A stretch of DNA of 64,000 nt, taken from the NCBI GenBank assembly GCA_039621445.1, contig CP154954.1, positions 61,005,858 through 61,069,857 on the forward strand, given 5' to 3'. The notes below the pieces were generated by a model that searched no databases, was not told the origin of the DNA, and saw only the letters and a program-made list of their open reading frames with translations. Below, piece after piece: positions 25,806 through 35,033 of this stretch (positions are counted from its first letter, which is position 1; the number at the start of each line of letters is the position of its first letter). The stretch comes from Euglena gracilis. Its lineage: Eukaryota > Euglenida > Euglenophyceae > Euglenales. The translations under genes were made by a program, and so were the position numbers.

Positions 25806-26573
25806 TTACAAAACTTGTTCCCTCAACTTGACTACCCGTTCCTCCTCTTTTTTGTCCTCCCCCTCCCTTGCAATTATCATTCGGTTGATAACTTGCACTG
25901 GGGGGTCACTTCCCTCCAAATTTGTGGCAACCTCCCCTAGGTCCTCATCACTCAAAATTTGCAATTCCTGGTCCAACCCTTCCAAAGGCAAACAAAGACC
26001 AAGTTTTTGCAACCCAAACGAAGACCCGTCTGCCACAGTCACATTGTCCACTGAAAATTTTTTGTCATCACTGAATTTTTGCGGACCCCTCCGTCTTTCA
26101 ACTCCCCGCAAAAAAATCAGGTCGGGGCTGTCTTTTACCAACGCCTTGTGGTGTTGAAAAATTCCCAGTTTTGCCTCCACCAACCATGGATAAGAAAGAA
26201 TTGCATCAACTTTGATGTTTGTCTCATAAAATTCAACCTCATATTCCACACACTCAATTTCCCTTTCCTCATTCCAATTTTGTTGAAGGATCATTTTCCC
26301 CTTAGCACATCTGCTTCCCCCCGCCAACGTTTGCCTATTGGCAGTTTCAAACCTTAACGGGTCCTTAGCAGGATACATTAGGTGGTCCCCTATCAACCCT
26401 TGTCGAATGAGGTTTGCCTCCGCCCCCGTGTCAATCAAAATTCTGGCCGTTTTTTCCTCCCCATTTGCCAACCTAATCTGGGTTTTCACCAGTAGTTGTC
26501 TGTCCTCCCCGAGTTTCTTTGCTCCTCCCCGAGTTTTCGTCCCCCTCAACATTCTTTTTTTCAGCCAAGCCAA
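25806..26573 (-). pseudogene. Retroviral-type aspartic protease, chromovirus B
   Basis: About 255 codons. Active site ARILIDTGAEANLI near residues 43-56; a second conserved strand IKVDAILSYPWLVEAKLGIF near 119-138 matches the ILG-type strand of gypsy proteases. The acidic C-terminus (residues 200-255) links to RT. It overlaps the preceding methyltransferase frame by 13 bases in a different frame, which may be either a natural programmed shift or decay. It would process the Gag-Pol polyprotein. Confidence 0.85.
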
Positions 26574-26599
26574 TTTTTTCTTCCCTGGGGTTGCCCCCC

Positions 26600-27099
26600 C
26601 TGGGATTGTTGCCTTCTATCGATCAACAAGGCCCACACCCCCCAACGGGTACCCCTCAAAATCCTCCCATCAACCTCAAACAACTTTGTCCCCTTGGGAA
26701 AATAAATCTTTTTGACAGCCATACCCACCAGATTTTTCACCCACCTCCTATTCCAGTCTGGGCATATGCAAATCGCCCGACAATTGGAATTTTGCAATTT
26801 TTCAGCCACCTCAGGCCACAAAGTCCAGGGGGGGTTCATCCACAACGTTTCCTCCGCCCCCCAATCCTTTTTCTTGGAATCATCATCCTCCCCGTAAAAC
26901 TTTTCACACCTGGCATTTTGGCTGGTTGCAAAACAATCCCGTTCCGCCTTAACCCGAAATTCCTTCTCAATTTCCCCCATACGAACTTTCCTAACAGCAT
27001 AATCCTCCCTACGATATCCGCTTTTTCGTTCCAACACGGTTAACAAATACTCCACCAGTTGTTTGGGCATCCTCCATTTTTTCTGAGTACCAACTGTCA
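26600..27099 (-). pseudogene. Dam-like (N6-adenine methyltransferase-type) domain in B pol
   Basis: The same open frame that carries the methyltransferase tail continues with DCFATSQNARCEKFYG, then LWMNPPWTLWPEVAEKL, CICPDWNRRWV, KKIYFPKGTKLF and TRWGVWALLID. The NPPW tetrapeptide at 26825-26836 fits motif IV, (D/N)PP(Y/F/W), of N6-adenine methyltransferases. The overall pattern (D-x-FA..N, NPPW, P-x-W, a G-x-x-F strand) resembles phage Dam-type proteins and the methyltransferase-like module of DIRS elements. No clear FxGxG SAM motif is visible, so activity is uncertain. The domain has no internal stop in this copy. Confidence 0.55.
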
Positions 27100-27901
27100 T
27101 TCCATATCCTCCCAACTTTTCTCGGTGACTCCTCCCCCCAGGAATCAAATTCGGGCAGGTCTGGCCATCACAAAGTTTGTTTTGTAGCTTGCTCAGATTT
27201 TCGCTCCCCCAGATTCGGGTGGGCTTTTGATATCCCCAATCTGAAAATTGACAATAGTCAACATCGACAAAAGTAAGATTTTGAACACAGGGTCTTTTCC
27301 GCAAAAGTCCATGACGGGGATTTTCAATCCACCACAATTTTGGCTTGAAATATTAGACAATCTCCAAAGTTTTTTTGACCAGCCGATCTGCCCCCTCCAA
27401 ATTTCTGACTCCCAATGTTTTGGCCAAGCTATATTCTGTACAGGGCACCCCCACAGCGATGATCTGAAAATATCCGGGGGGGTACCTCCAATATCTCCAC
27501 TCCAAAATATTTGCACAGTGGGTTGGGTTAAATCTGGGGTTTATGTCCACTGACACAACCTTAAACCCCTGCTCTCTCAGGCAATCCCCAACCGAGCGTT
27601 TACCGCAAAAAAGGTCTAAAGCTCTTTTCTTTACAGAAGGCCGTGCACGATCCCTTATGGGATCTGATTTTTTACAGATTTGTGCCGAGTCACAGATTTG
27701 CACGTCACGCATGCACGCACCCGACACACTGGACACACCTTGTGTAGAGATCTCCTGGGATGGCAGATTTTTCATCGTGCTTTCGTTTTCACTCGCACGA
27801 GATTTTTCTTGCCACCTGGGATTTGCGTATGTCTTTGTGTGGGGCTGGGTATGCGAGCCCGGGGAGGCTCCCGCCCCCAACGGTCCACCCCGGCTGTCCT
27901 A
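27100..27901 (-). pseudogene. C5-cytosine DNA methyltransferase-like domain in B pol
   Basis: After an 85-residue Ser/Thr/Gln-rich leader comes ALDLFCGKRSVGDCL (motif I, SAM binding), KVVSVDINPRF (motif II), GVPCTEYSLAKT (motif IV with the catalytic Cys), then WWIENPRHGLL (motif VI, ENP in place of ENV) and FVDVDYCQFSDWGYQKPTRIW (tail). The order matches the small cytosine methylases of algal viruses and phages. An in-frame TAA near 27354 splits it between LEIV and YFKPKLWW with no frame change, and an in-frame TAG at 27899-27901 separates it from the Gag tail. Retrotransposon-borne cytosine methyltransferases are known in dinoflagellates and charophyte algae. Likely role: modifying element DNA or influencing its silencing (inference). 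Confidence 0.8.
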
Positions 27902-28171
27902 GCATCGGTTTCTTTTCCCCCTTCCTTTGCCTTTGCCTTTTCCACCATCCTGGCCCTTTCCCCTAGACCAGTCATTTCCATTGTTTCCTTTCCCCCAAGA
28001 ATTGTTTCCTTTGCCTTTGCCTTTGCCTTTGCCTTTGCCTTTGCCTTTGCCACCACCAGACTGTGAATCAAAATTCTGTTGATTTGAGTTCCACCACCGA
28101 TTTCCCTGAAAAATGGCATTGGCATTGGAAATCCACCCAGAATCGTTTCTCCATCCCTCCCCCATTGCCAA
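27902..28171 (-). pseudogene. GK-rich C-terminal tail of Gag, chromovirus B
   Basis: Gly/Asn/Trp-rich segment followed by about seven Gly-Lys repeats and a second GK cluster ending GRGKRNRC. It is probably the nucleic-acid-binding tail that replaces a CCHC zinc knuckle, since no CX2CX4HX4C is seen. It ends in TAG at 27899, beyond which the methyltransferase continues in the same frame. Confidence 0.65.
28010..28056. repeat. CCTTTG hexanucleotide microsatellite
   Basis: About seven consecutive CCTTTG units on the plus strand, coding Gly-Lys on the minus strand. A related imperfect run lies at 27920-27940. Confidence 0.85.
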
Positions 28172-28240
28172 ATTGAGATTGCTGGGGGGGTGGCAATGAC
28201 TGTGATCGAATCACTGGCACTGGATTTTGCACTGGGGGGT

Positions 28241-29344
28241 TCAAGTTTGCATTGGTCGCAGGAGCTGCCACCTGTGAATCTGATTTTCCAACGGACGGTT
28301 TTGCCACCGTTTCACCCCCCTTTGCTGACTGTGCTGGGGAGGGTGTTCTGGAGACCTTGGCCCGAGAGCAGACCTGGCCCTCCGGTTTCCAAACCCATTT
28401 GGCTCTCTGGAACTGTGTATCATGTCTTGATCATCCCTGGATGACAATTTTCGCTCAACAAAACGGAAAATTTCTTCAGCTCCCATTTTTGGCTTTTCCT
28501 CCACAACTTTGATTCTTTTATCCGTGCCTGTGATTGGTTTCCCACTGACCTCTTTCAGCTTGTCGCAAATCGTAATATTGGGCAAAAAGACTTCGAACTC
28601 CAGCGGTGAAACTTTCGAAACCTTGCAGAGCTTTTCCCCAGTGACACGTTCCACGGCACAAATAATGTTTTCCTCGGTTGCTGGCACTCCAGGGTACATT
28701 TTGACTTTCGGTCCACACGTTGATTTTCTTTCCTCCTCATCGGCGACCCAATGCAAAATGGAATTTGGCAGTTTTCCCTTGACCAGTCTTTCTGCCTCAT
28801 CGTCAGTGGCACTTTTCACCTGTCTCCAGGCCATTCTGAAATTTATGACAAAATCTCGCCATTCCCGTACGGTAATTTTCCCTTGGTTCACGAGGTTCAC
28901 ATCATACCAGTTTTTCCTGGTGTGCTGGGATCCAGCATATTTCCCTTCAAGCCTGTCAAATTCCTCCTCGAAAGATGTTTTTCTGTTCAATTCCAGACGG
29001 AATTGCAGTTCCTTTTGATTTGTGTCATCCAGCGTCATTGCAAAAAGTGGAAGTTTGAGTGGATCAAACACATGTCCATTTTGCAAAATAATCAACGTCC
29101 TGAAATATTGATCCCAATCCCGCACAAAGGACGACCAATCTTTTGGTTGTCCAGAAAAATTTGGAGGAACCAGGTTTTTCATCAATTGATGCGTTGCCAC
29201 TCCATTTGATGAAACCAGCCCTGCACCTGAAGGCACTGCCCCCACAGGTCGTGCACAAACCTGCCTGAGATGTGTCGCATGTGACCCTGGTTCTGTGTAT
29301 TCATAGCCTTCAATTTCAACCGGATTTTTCTCGATCACAGGCAA
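28241..29344 (-). pseudogene. Gag capsid region, chromovirus B
   Basis: Contains LVPPNFSGQPKDWSSFVRDWDQYFRTL, matching the start of Ty3/gypsy capsid (PxFxGxxxxWxxFxxxWxxY), then helical segments with KNWYDVNLVNQGKITVREWRDFV. The protein is similar in style to Gag of element A but clearly different in sequence. Near 28300-28390 the best frame changes to a Pro/Gln-rich linker (read at 28068-28307) and changes back for the GK tail, so at least two indels are present. Confidence 0.75.
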
Positions 29345-30912
29345 ATCGTTGTAACCAAAAAGATCAAACTCATCGATTTCTGGGTTTCCAGCTGATTTTT
29401 CTCCGTTTCCTTTGTCAGATCCACTGTCGCAGATTTGGCAGATTCAACTTGCTGATTTTTCGTCACCAAAAACTCAGCCGCAAATAAATCCAGCTTCTGT
29501 TGCAATTTTTTCCGCTCCTGCTGTTCTTTGAAAAGTTCACTGGACTGCTGTTGCAGTAAAACTCCAACCTGCTGTTTCATCGAATTTTCCATTTCAGCCC
29601 GACCTTTCTCAAACTGCCCCTCCCTTTCACTCAGCCTCAACCTTTCCTGCAACATTTCACTGATAATGACCTCCAAATTCTTTCTCGTTTGCAGTCCCAA
29701 CTCCCTTTGCACCTCCAACCGAATTGTTTCCTCACTCTTGTTAATCAGGTCACAGACTTTCTCAATGGAAAATCTTTCCGACCCAGAAAATTCTCCAACC
29801 TCCCCAAACGATCATTCAGAGCTTTGCTCTCTCGCTCCAGGGACTGTGAAAATTCCTTCAATTTCTCAGCCTGTGCCTGAAATTTGGCACGCTCAGTCTC
29901 CCCCAAACTTTTACATTGCTGAAAAATGCTCCCGAAACGCCCCTCCAGACCAGAGCTTAGCTCACCGACTGCAGATTTGACCTGATTAACAGCAATTTCC
30001 TGCTGTTTTTCCTTCTCCCCCACTTGTTGCACCACCACATGCATTTCCCCCACAGATTTTTCAAAAAACGACAGCTTCTGAGAAAAATCCCTCTCATTTT
30101 TTCTCAACCCCCTAACCTGGGCCTCAAAAAAGCGTGTTTACTCCATCCTCCACTTTCTTCACTTTTTCAGCAAACTGCCGTTCCATTTCCACACTCAACA
30201 AATGCCTTTGGCATTGGGACAGATTTTGCACCATTTCACCATTTTGCTGAAACTGCAAAAGCAAGTCGTTTATGGTTGCACTCAGTTCAGCCTGAATTTC
30301 ACGTTTCACCATGGAAATGTGATCAGCCATTCGCCGATCATGCATGCCCAATGCCTCATTCACCAGATTCAATGTCTGCCCCTGTGACATGGCCAATGCC
30401 TGATTTAGCCTGTTTTCTGCCTCCCCCACCAGATTTTCAGCCGTTTTTTCAGGGTTTTTTCCTTCCTGCACCAAAAGTCTGCCGTGTAAACATTCAATTT
30501 TGCAAATGATTTCTTCACCCCAGTTGTTCCAATCATCATCAGATTGGCCACAGCCCGATTCCATTTCCACATCATGCTGATTTTCAGGGTTTTCGGACCC
30601 AGTTTCTGCAGAAAAACTGGTGTTTGGCTGTAAATTCTGTGGCTGGGTCTGTGGAAAATCTGGCTGAATTGGCTGAAAAATCTGGGCTGGGACTGTGTTT
30701 GAAGACACTGTTAACGCCTGCTGAAAAACCTGCCCATGCATCTGGGCTGGTCCCATGATTGCTGGAACAGATGACTCAGCCGAAAACTGCTGGGCTGGCT
30801 GAAAAACCTGTGAAGTCATCTGGGCTGGCTCCATGATTGCTGGGACGGATGACTCAGCCGAAAACTTCTGGGCTGGGTGAAAAACCTGTGAAGTGATCTG
30901 GGCTGGCACCAT
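29335..30912 (-). pseudogene. Coiled-coil region of Gag, chromovirus B
   Basis: Three overlapping frames (29335-29718, 29745-30107, 30124-30912) are rich in Glu, Gln, Lys and Leu with heptad spacing (for example EVIISEMLQERLRLSEREGQ and QQVGEKEKQQEIAVNQV). They read as one long coiled-coil-forming segment broken by frameshifts near 29730 and 30115. It lies between the repeat-rich N-terminus and the capsid. Probably an assembly region. Confidence 0.7.
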
Positions 30913-31020
30913 GATTTCTGGGACAGATCACCCAGCCAAAAACTGCTGGGCTGGGTGAAAAACCTGCCCAGGCATCTGGGCTGGGACAAATATCTCAGCC
31001 GAAAACGGATGGGCTGGCTG
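30720..31020 (-). repeat. ~81-bp coding minisatellite in B gag
   Basis: Three to four imperfect units of roughly 70-81 bp coding PAQMxxQVFxPAQxFSAESSVPAIM. The unit near 30925 has a TGA in place of a sense codon. Confidence 0.8.
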
Positions 31021-31933
31021 AAAACCCTGCAGCTGGGCTGCAGCTGGCTGTGCTGACTGCGATTCTGAACTCTGTGTTAACAGCAATGGTTCTGGCTGGG
31101 CTGTTAAACACAAATTTTTTTTGTTCTGGCCCTGGGCTGCTGTCTCGTGACGACACAGAAAATTGCTGAAAACCTGAAAAATTTACTGGCCACATGCCAG
31201 CAGCTTTCATTCTCTGCATAACCATTTCCTGAATTATGGCGTTTTCAGCTCTTTTTTCTTCCTCTGATTCGCTTTCCAAATCTGGGGGGTCAGGTTCATC
31301 ATCACTGCTGTGCAGTGGAACCACTTGTAATTTTTCTGGCCCTGCCACTGTGACAGGCCTGATGCATGTAATTAACCCCCTCTCCGAATCAGAATCAGAT
31401 TCTGATTCCTGTGTCGTTTCTGAAAATCCTGAAGCCGATAAAGTTTCTGCAGCCTGAAAATTGTTTTCTGCCACAGATTCCATCATGATTTGCAATGATG
31501 CCACAGGTTCTGAAAACTGGGCTGCAGAAAATTCAGTTTCCTTTTCGTTCTGAAAACAGCTTTCTGCCAGAGATCTCAGAAAATTTTCTTCATAATCTGA
31601 AACTCGGACAGATTGGCTGGGAAACAAGCAGATTTCTGCAGATTCTTCTGAAAATTCACAGACCACTGGGTTGGTGAAACTGTCCTCGTGCACCATTCTG
31701 CTGGCACCGCCACCAGAACAAATCTCTGCCACTGTGTCGACCGTCTCTGAAAAATTTTCACTGACTGGGTCAGTGAAACAACCTTTGCTTGTGATTTCAG
31801 CCGAATCTGAAAACTTTGCACTGATTCTGCTGGCAGAGCCAACGGAACAAATCTCTGCCACGATGTTCACCGAAACTGAAAAATCCTCAATGATTCTGCT
31901 GGCAGAGCCAGCAGAACAAACCTCTGCGACCAT
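30913..31933 (-). pseudogene. N-terminal region of Gag, chromovirus B
   Basis: The first Met after the LTR uses an ATG at 31933-31931 whose A is the last LTR base and whose TG opens the PBS. It begins MVAEVCSAGSASRI; the AEICSxGSASR motif then recurs twice more. The chain is acidic, Ser/Glu-rich and probably disordered (LESESEEEKRAENA near 31250). The frame shifts near 31100 into the PAQ repeats. The open frame also extends upstream into the LTR, so this start is my choice. Confidence 0.6.
31921..31932 (-). promoter_or_regulatory. Primer-binding site of chromovirus B
   Basis: The minus strand reads TGGTCGCAGAGG directly after the LTR's terminal CA. It would pair with a tRNA ending CCTCTGCGACCA. 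I cannot say which tRNA. Confidence 0.75.
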
Positions 31934-32755
31934 GTTCGCCGGCCCCACCCCCTGTGCGCCGCCGGTCGCCCCCGCGACCGGCGAGTCCCGGTGGGCCGAG
32001 GGCCCGGGGGGTCCTCGCCGTCGTGGAAAACCACCAACAGCCGGGGGGGTGGGTGTTTCCGGGGTGGGGCCTGCGCCTTCTCCGAGGGTTGGTGGGCTCA
32101 AGCCAACCCCCGTTTGTTTCACTCGGGTATTTTCCCCAACCCCAGCCGGTGCGTAGGATCGTTTTTTCAAGGGTTTCCGAAATTTTGGTGAAAATCGAAA
32201 AATCTGCCATTTGCAATGAAATCGAACTTTTCTCTCTCAAATCTCACTTTGCTATCTTTCTCTCTCTCAAACTCTCTTGCACAAACCAACCCACAAACCA
32301 ACCCACTGAATCTGAAATGAATCCCAACCCACTGGAGAAGCAAACACACTGTTGGAAATCTGTGACAGTGACTGAATGTGATGGAAAAAACAACCTGGGG
32401 CAAGGAAGATGAGGTATAGGGGATAGGAGTGGCGGTGAGGGTGGCGGTGTTGTAGGGTCTCCTTCAAACCAATCCTTCAATGATTACAACCAACAATGTA
32501 ATGACCAACAATGTAATTACCAACTCCAATTCAACAATGTGATTGATCAAATCCAATTCAATGTATTTCCTCTTTGCCAAATCATGGGGAAAACCCCTCA
32601 AGATCTGTGAAAAAACAGAATTTGAAGGCGCAAATATTTTGACCCGCTTCTAATTTCAATCGCGGGTTTTTTTTAACTGATTGGCTGTTACCCGCGGAGT
32701 TGGAATTTGCGCTTTCTGGCAATTTTTGGCTGCCGGCGAAAGCCGGCGGCCGACA
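31933..32755 (-). repeat. 5' LTR of chromovirus B
   Basis: 823 bp, equivalent to 20384-21205 with about 25 differences by eye, several in homopolymers. Confidence 0.9.
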
Positions 32756-32759
32756 CGGG
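32756..32759. repeat. Target-site duplication, right (CGGG)
   Basis: CGGG after the GCCGACA end of B. Removing B and one CGGG restores TTCGGA-CGGG-ACCCT, which reads F-G-R-D-P in A's integrase. Confidence 0.8.
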
Positions 32760-33354
32760 ACCCTCCGGCCATAGGGGATGTCCCTTCGGAGAGACCCGCC
32801 CGAACGATTGTCAGTTGCGAGACCTGGCTTGCGGAAGTAGAAAATCTACGTTTTGCAGTCCAGAAGCGAGTCACTGATATGCACGCAACTAAACGGAAAT
32901 CGTTTTTGCAGAATTTTAAGTCACCTGTGTATAGTCCTGGTGACCACGTGTGGGTGCGGAATAGCCGAACTCGCATGCAGTCTTCCAAGATGGAACCCCT
33001 TTGGCTCGGCCCCTGTGCAATCCTATAAAGACTAGGTATCAGCGGGCGATACAAGGTTGCATTACCGAATGGTTTTGAGGACGTTCATATGGACGACTTC
33101 AAGCCATACCTGTCACCGCCGTATGGGAAACCCATCCGGAGTTTACACTTCAAGCCCGTTCCAGATTACCTGAGACTAGAATTATCGATCACAAAATTGA
33201 CAAAGGTATGCACCTTTGGAAAGTCCGCTGGAAAGGGTATGGGCCCGACGAGGACACTTGGGAGCCAGAATCCAGTTTTGTTGGGTACGTCCAGCAAGAT
33301 TGGAAGCTGTGGAATAAAACGCATACCATTGATGTTTCCATGACAAGTTTTTGA
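32756..33354 (+). pseudogene. Integrase C-terminus and chromodomain of chromovirus A
   Basis: Resumes A's integrase after B: RDPPAIGDVPSERP, then QKRVTDMHATKRKSF, SPVYSPGDHVWVRNS and MEPLWLGPCAIL, the GPY/F-like C-terminal domain. A TAA follows near 33027, the frame continues GRYKVALPNGFEDVHMDDFKPYLS, shifts by one near 33170, and ends with a chromodomain (IIDHKIDKGMHLWKVRWKGY, then GPDEDTWEPESSF) and a TGA at 33352-33354. The aromatic residues of the chromodomain cage are largely kept. A is therefore a second, distinct chromovirus; its LTRs were not identified. Confidence 0.85.
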
Positions 33355-33664
33355 GAACGCATGGAAAACCCATGTTGTTTTCTTTTCTTTTATCATTGAT
33401 TCTTATCATTCTTTCATTCCGCAGACTTTTTAGCAAACAATACTCAAGCGGTTACCCTTACAAACTTACAACCAACAACCCAACCATCCCACCGCACCGA
33501 CCCCGGGCGGTATCGTGCTGCCCGGTGGAAGGGAGCCAGGCGGAGGACCGCCTTACCACCCCACCACTCACCCTCAACCTGACCAATATGCGTACTGATA
33601 CGGTACACACCCACCTGCACGGACTGCGGCTCAGGGAAACCCTGAAAGCAGCAGCAGTGCCAGG
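33355..33664. other. Spacer after chromovirus A integrase
   Basis: No recognised gene. It includes a pyrimidine-rich run ending in CCGCAG near 33423, which looks like a 3' splice site or may be chance, followed by a Pro/Gln/Tyr-rich plus frame. Confidence 0.4.
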
Positions 33665-35025
33665 TTGACCCAGATGCCCGCGGAAGCGTGGTCATCTCAG
33701 CCATCAGGCCCTCGTCGCCTCCCACCGTATGCGGGTGTGATGATCCAACGCACGGCGGAGATGATGAACCGGGTTATGTGTATGATCGCAAACCCGGCGC
33801 AAGACCACCTCACACAGGCATTGTGGGATGACCACTGCCGTAAAGTTCTGACAATCGCGAACACCCCTCCAGCCCTATGGTGTATGTGCGCCCAGGCGAC
33901 GATGACCGGTTCGGTGTATTACACCGACTCGGACACATCGGGAGTCGCGCGGACATTACCATGCGTGACCTGGGCGTGGAAGTCCCGCCACAGGTAGGAA
34001 GGCAGGTACCACCAGTTGGCACTTACACCACACATTCTCGTGCTCTCTCCCCCGGATTACCCGAGGAAGATAAAGGGGAAGCACCTGTCCGGAGTGAACA
34101 CCCACAGGTGAAAGAAAGTATTTTTCGATCCCCTGAGCGCATGCCCCGGCGGGATTTTCCTGCTCGGGGGCATGTGTTTCTGTACACCGTCTCTGGGGAT
34201 TACCCCCAGGAGGAACCAGTGCCACGGGATCAGTACGTGTATCCACCTCAACCACACCCAACCATACCTGACCCTATGCCACGACGTCCCGTGGAGGGAA
34301 ACCCTCCCCCGAAGTCTGACATTGCCCGAAGAGCTCGTCCGCGGGAAGCCGCGACAGCGCCTCGTGCGGCGCCAGTCCCTCCGGTTCGGGATAAACCCGT
34401 TAACCCGTGGACTGGCCGGCCGTTCGAGTCCGAAGAGGAGAGTCAACAGTATGAATATGCTGTGACGATCCAACGGCAAATCGCTCATCGCCACCATGTT
34501 TCCGCTGTCCAGGAATATCCTGCCCGCGCGGAAATGACGAGAGAAGAGCGCCGGCAGTATGATGCTGCTGTGTCGGCTCTCACAGGAGTACCAGCTCCAT
34601 CACGATCACGTCAACCAGCACGACAGCAGGACGTTGCTGTGGCGGAAGCGCCATCAGCACGACCCACAAGTTCTGCGACCGGCAAACGTGACCGTGGCCC
34701 AGAAAATATGACGCCGCAGCCAAAGCGCCGCTCGCCTAGGTCGGAAAATCCACCCACTGCGATGCACGTCGACGCTGACGAGCAAGCTTCGCCAGCGCCA
34801 GATGTGACGGCAGAACGGGCACGTCGGGAAACCCGACCACCCCCGGTCGCGCCGGTTTACTCGAATCATGGTGACGTTGAGCAGGAATTTGCTCGAACGC
34901 CCAGCACGGAATCCGTGCCTTACCCTGTGTTTACACCAGAAGACCCAGAATACTGGGATTACTGGGCGACATTCGAATGGCTGCTTAACACAAAGGGTAA
35001 GGGTAAAGAAAAAAGGCAAGGGTAA
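33665..35025 (+). pseudogene. Unrecognised retroelement-type ORF, N-terminal part
   Basis: Two plus frames with similar style: 33665-33997 (with MIQRTAEMMNRVMCMIANPA) and 33877-35025 (382 codons, with YVRPGDDDRFG, TREERRQYDAAVSALTG and a Pro/Arg/Ala-rich middle). The larger one ends in NTKGKGKEKRQG, where the GKG-rich repeats continue in another frame (GKGGKAA repeated, 35000-35160). They look like a single basic, disordered protein broken by frameshifts. They lie between A's chromodomain and a LINE RT on the same strand, so they could be the LINE's ORF1 or an extra ORF of A. I do not recognise the family. Confidence 0.45.
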
Positions 35026-35033
35026 GGGAAAAG

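Larger units (their letters stand above)
20384..32755 (-). mobile_element. Complete Ty3/gypsy chromovirus B (12.37 kb), antisense inside chromovirus A
   Basis: Two LTRs of 822 and 823 bp bound it, each reading TGTCGG...GAACA on the minus strand, so they start TG and end CA. A PBS beginning TGG follows the 5' LTR and a purine tract precedes the 3' LTR. CGGG (20380-20383 and 32756-32759) flanks it, and the flanking codons rejoin A's integrase. Internal order on the minus strand is gag, cytosine methyltransferase-like domain, Dam-like domain, protease, RT, RNase H, integrase, chromodomain. The two LTRs differ at about 25 sites by eye (about 97% identity), so the insertion is moderately old. Multiple frameshifts and stops indicate an inactive copy. 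Confidence 0.9.

Noticed and set aside
4291-32755. The five TGTTCG...CCGACA copies as independent solo LTRs or DNA transposons
   Set aside because: Four share one left junction because of the tandem duplication, and the fourth and fifth are the two LTRs of a single element with matching CGGG, PBS and PPT.
33423-33430. A 3' splice site starting a host exon after chromovirus A
   Set aside because: The following frames look like decayed retroelement protein and no donor or host homology was found.
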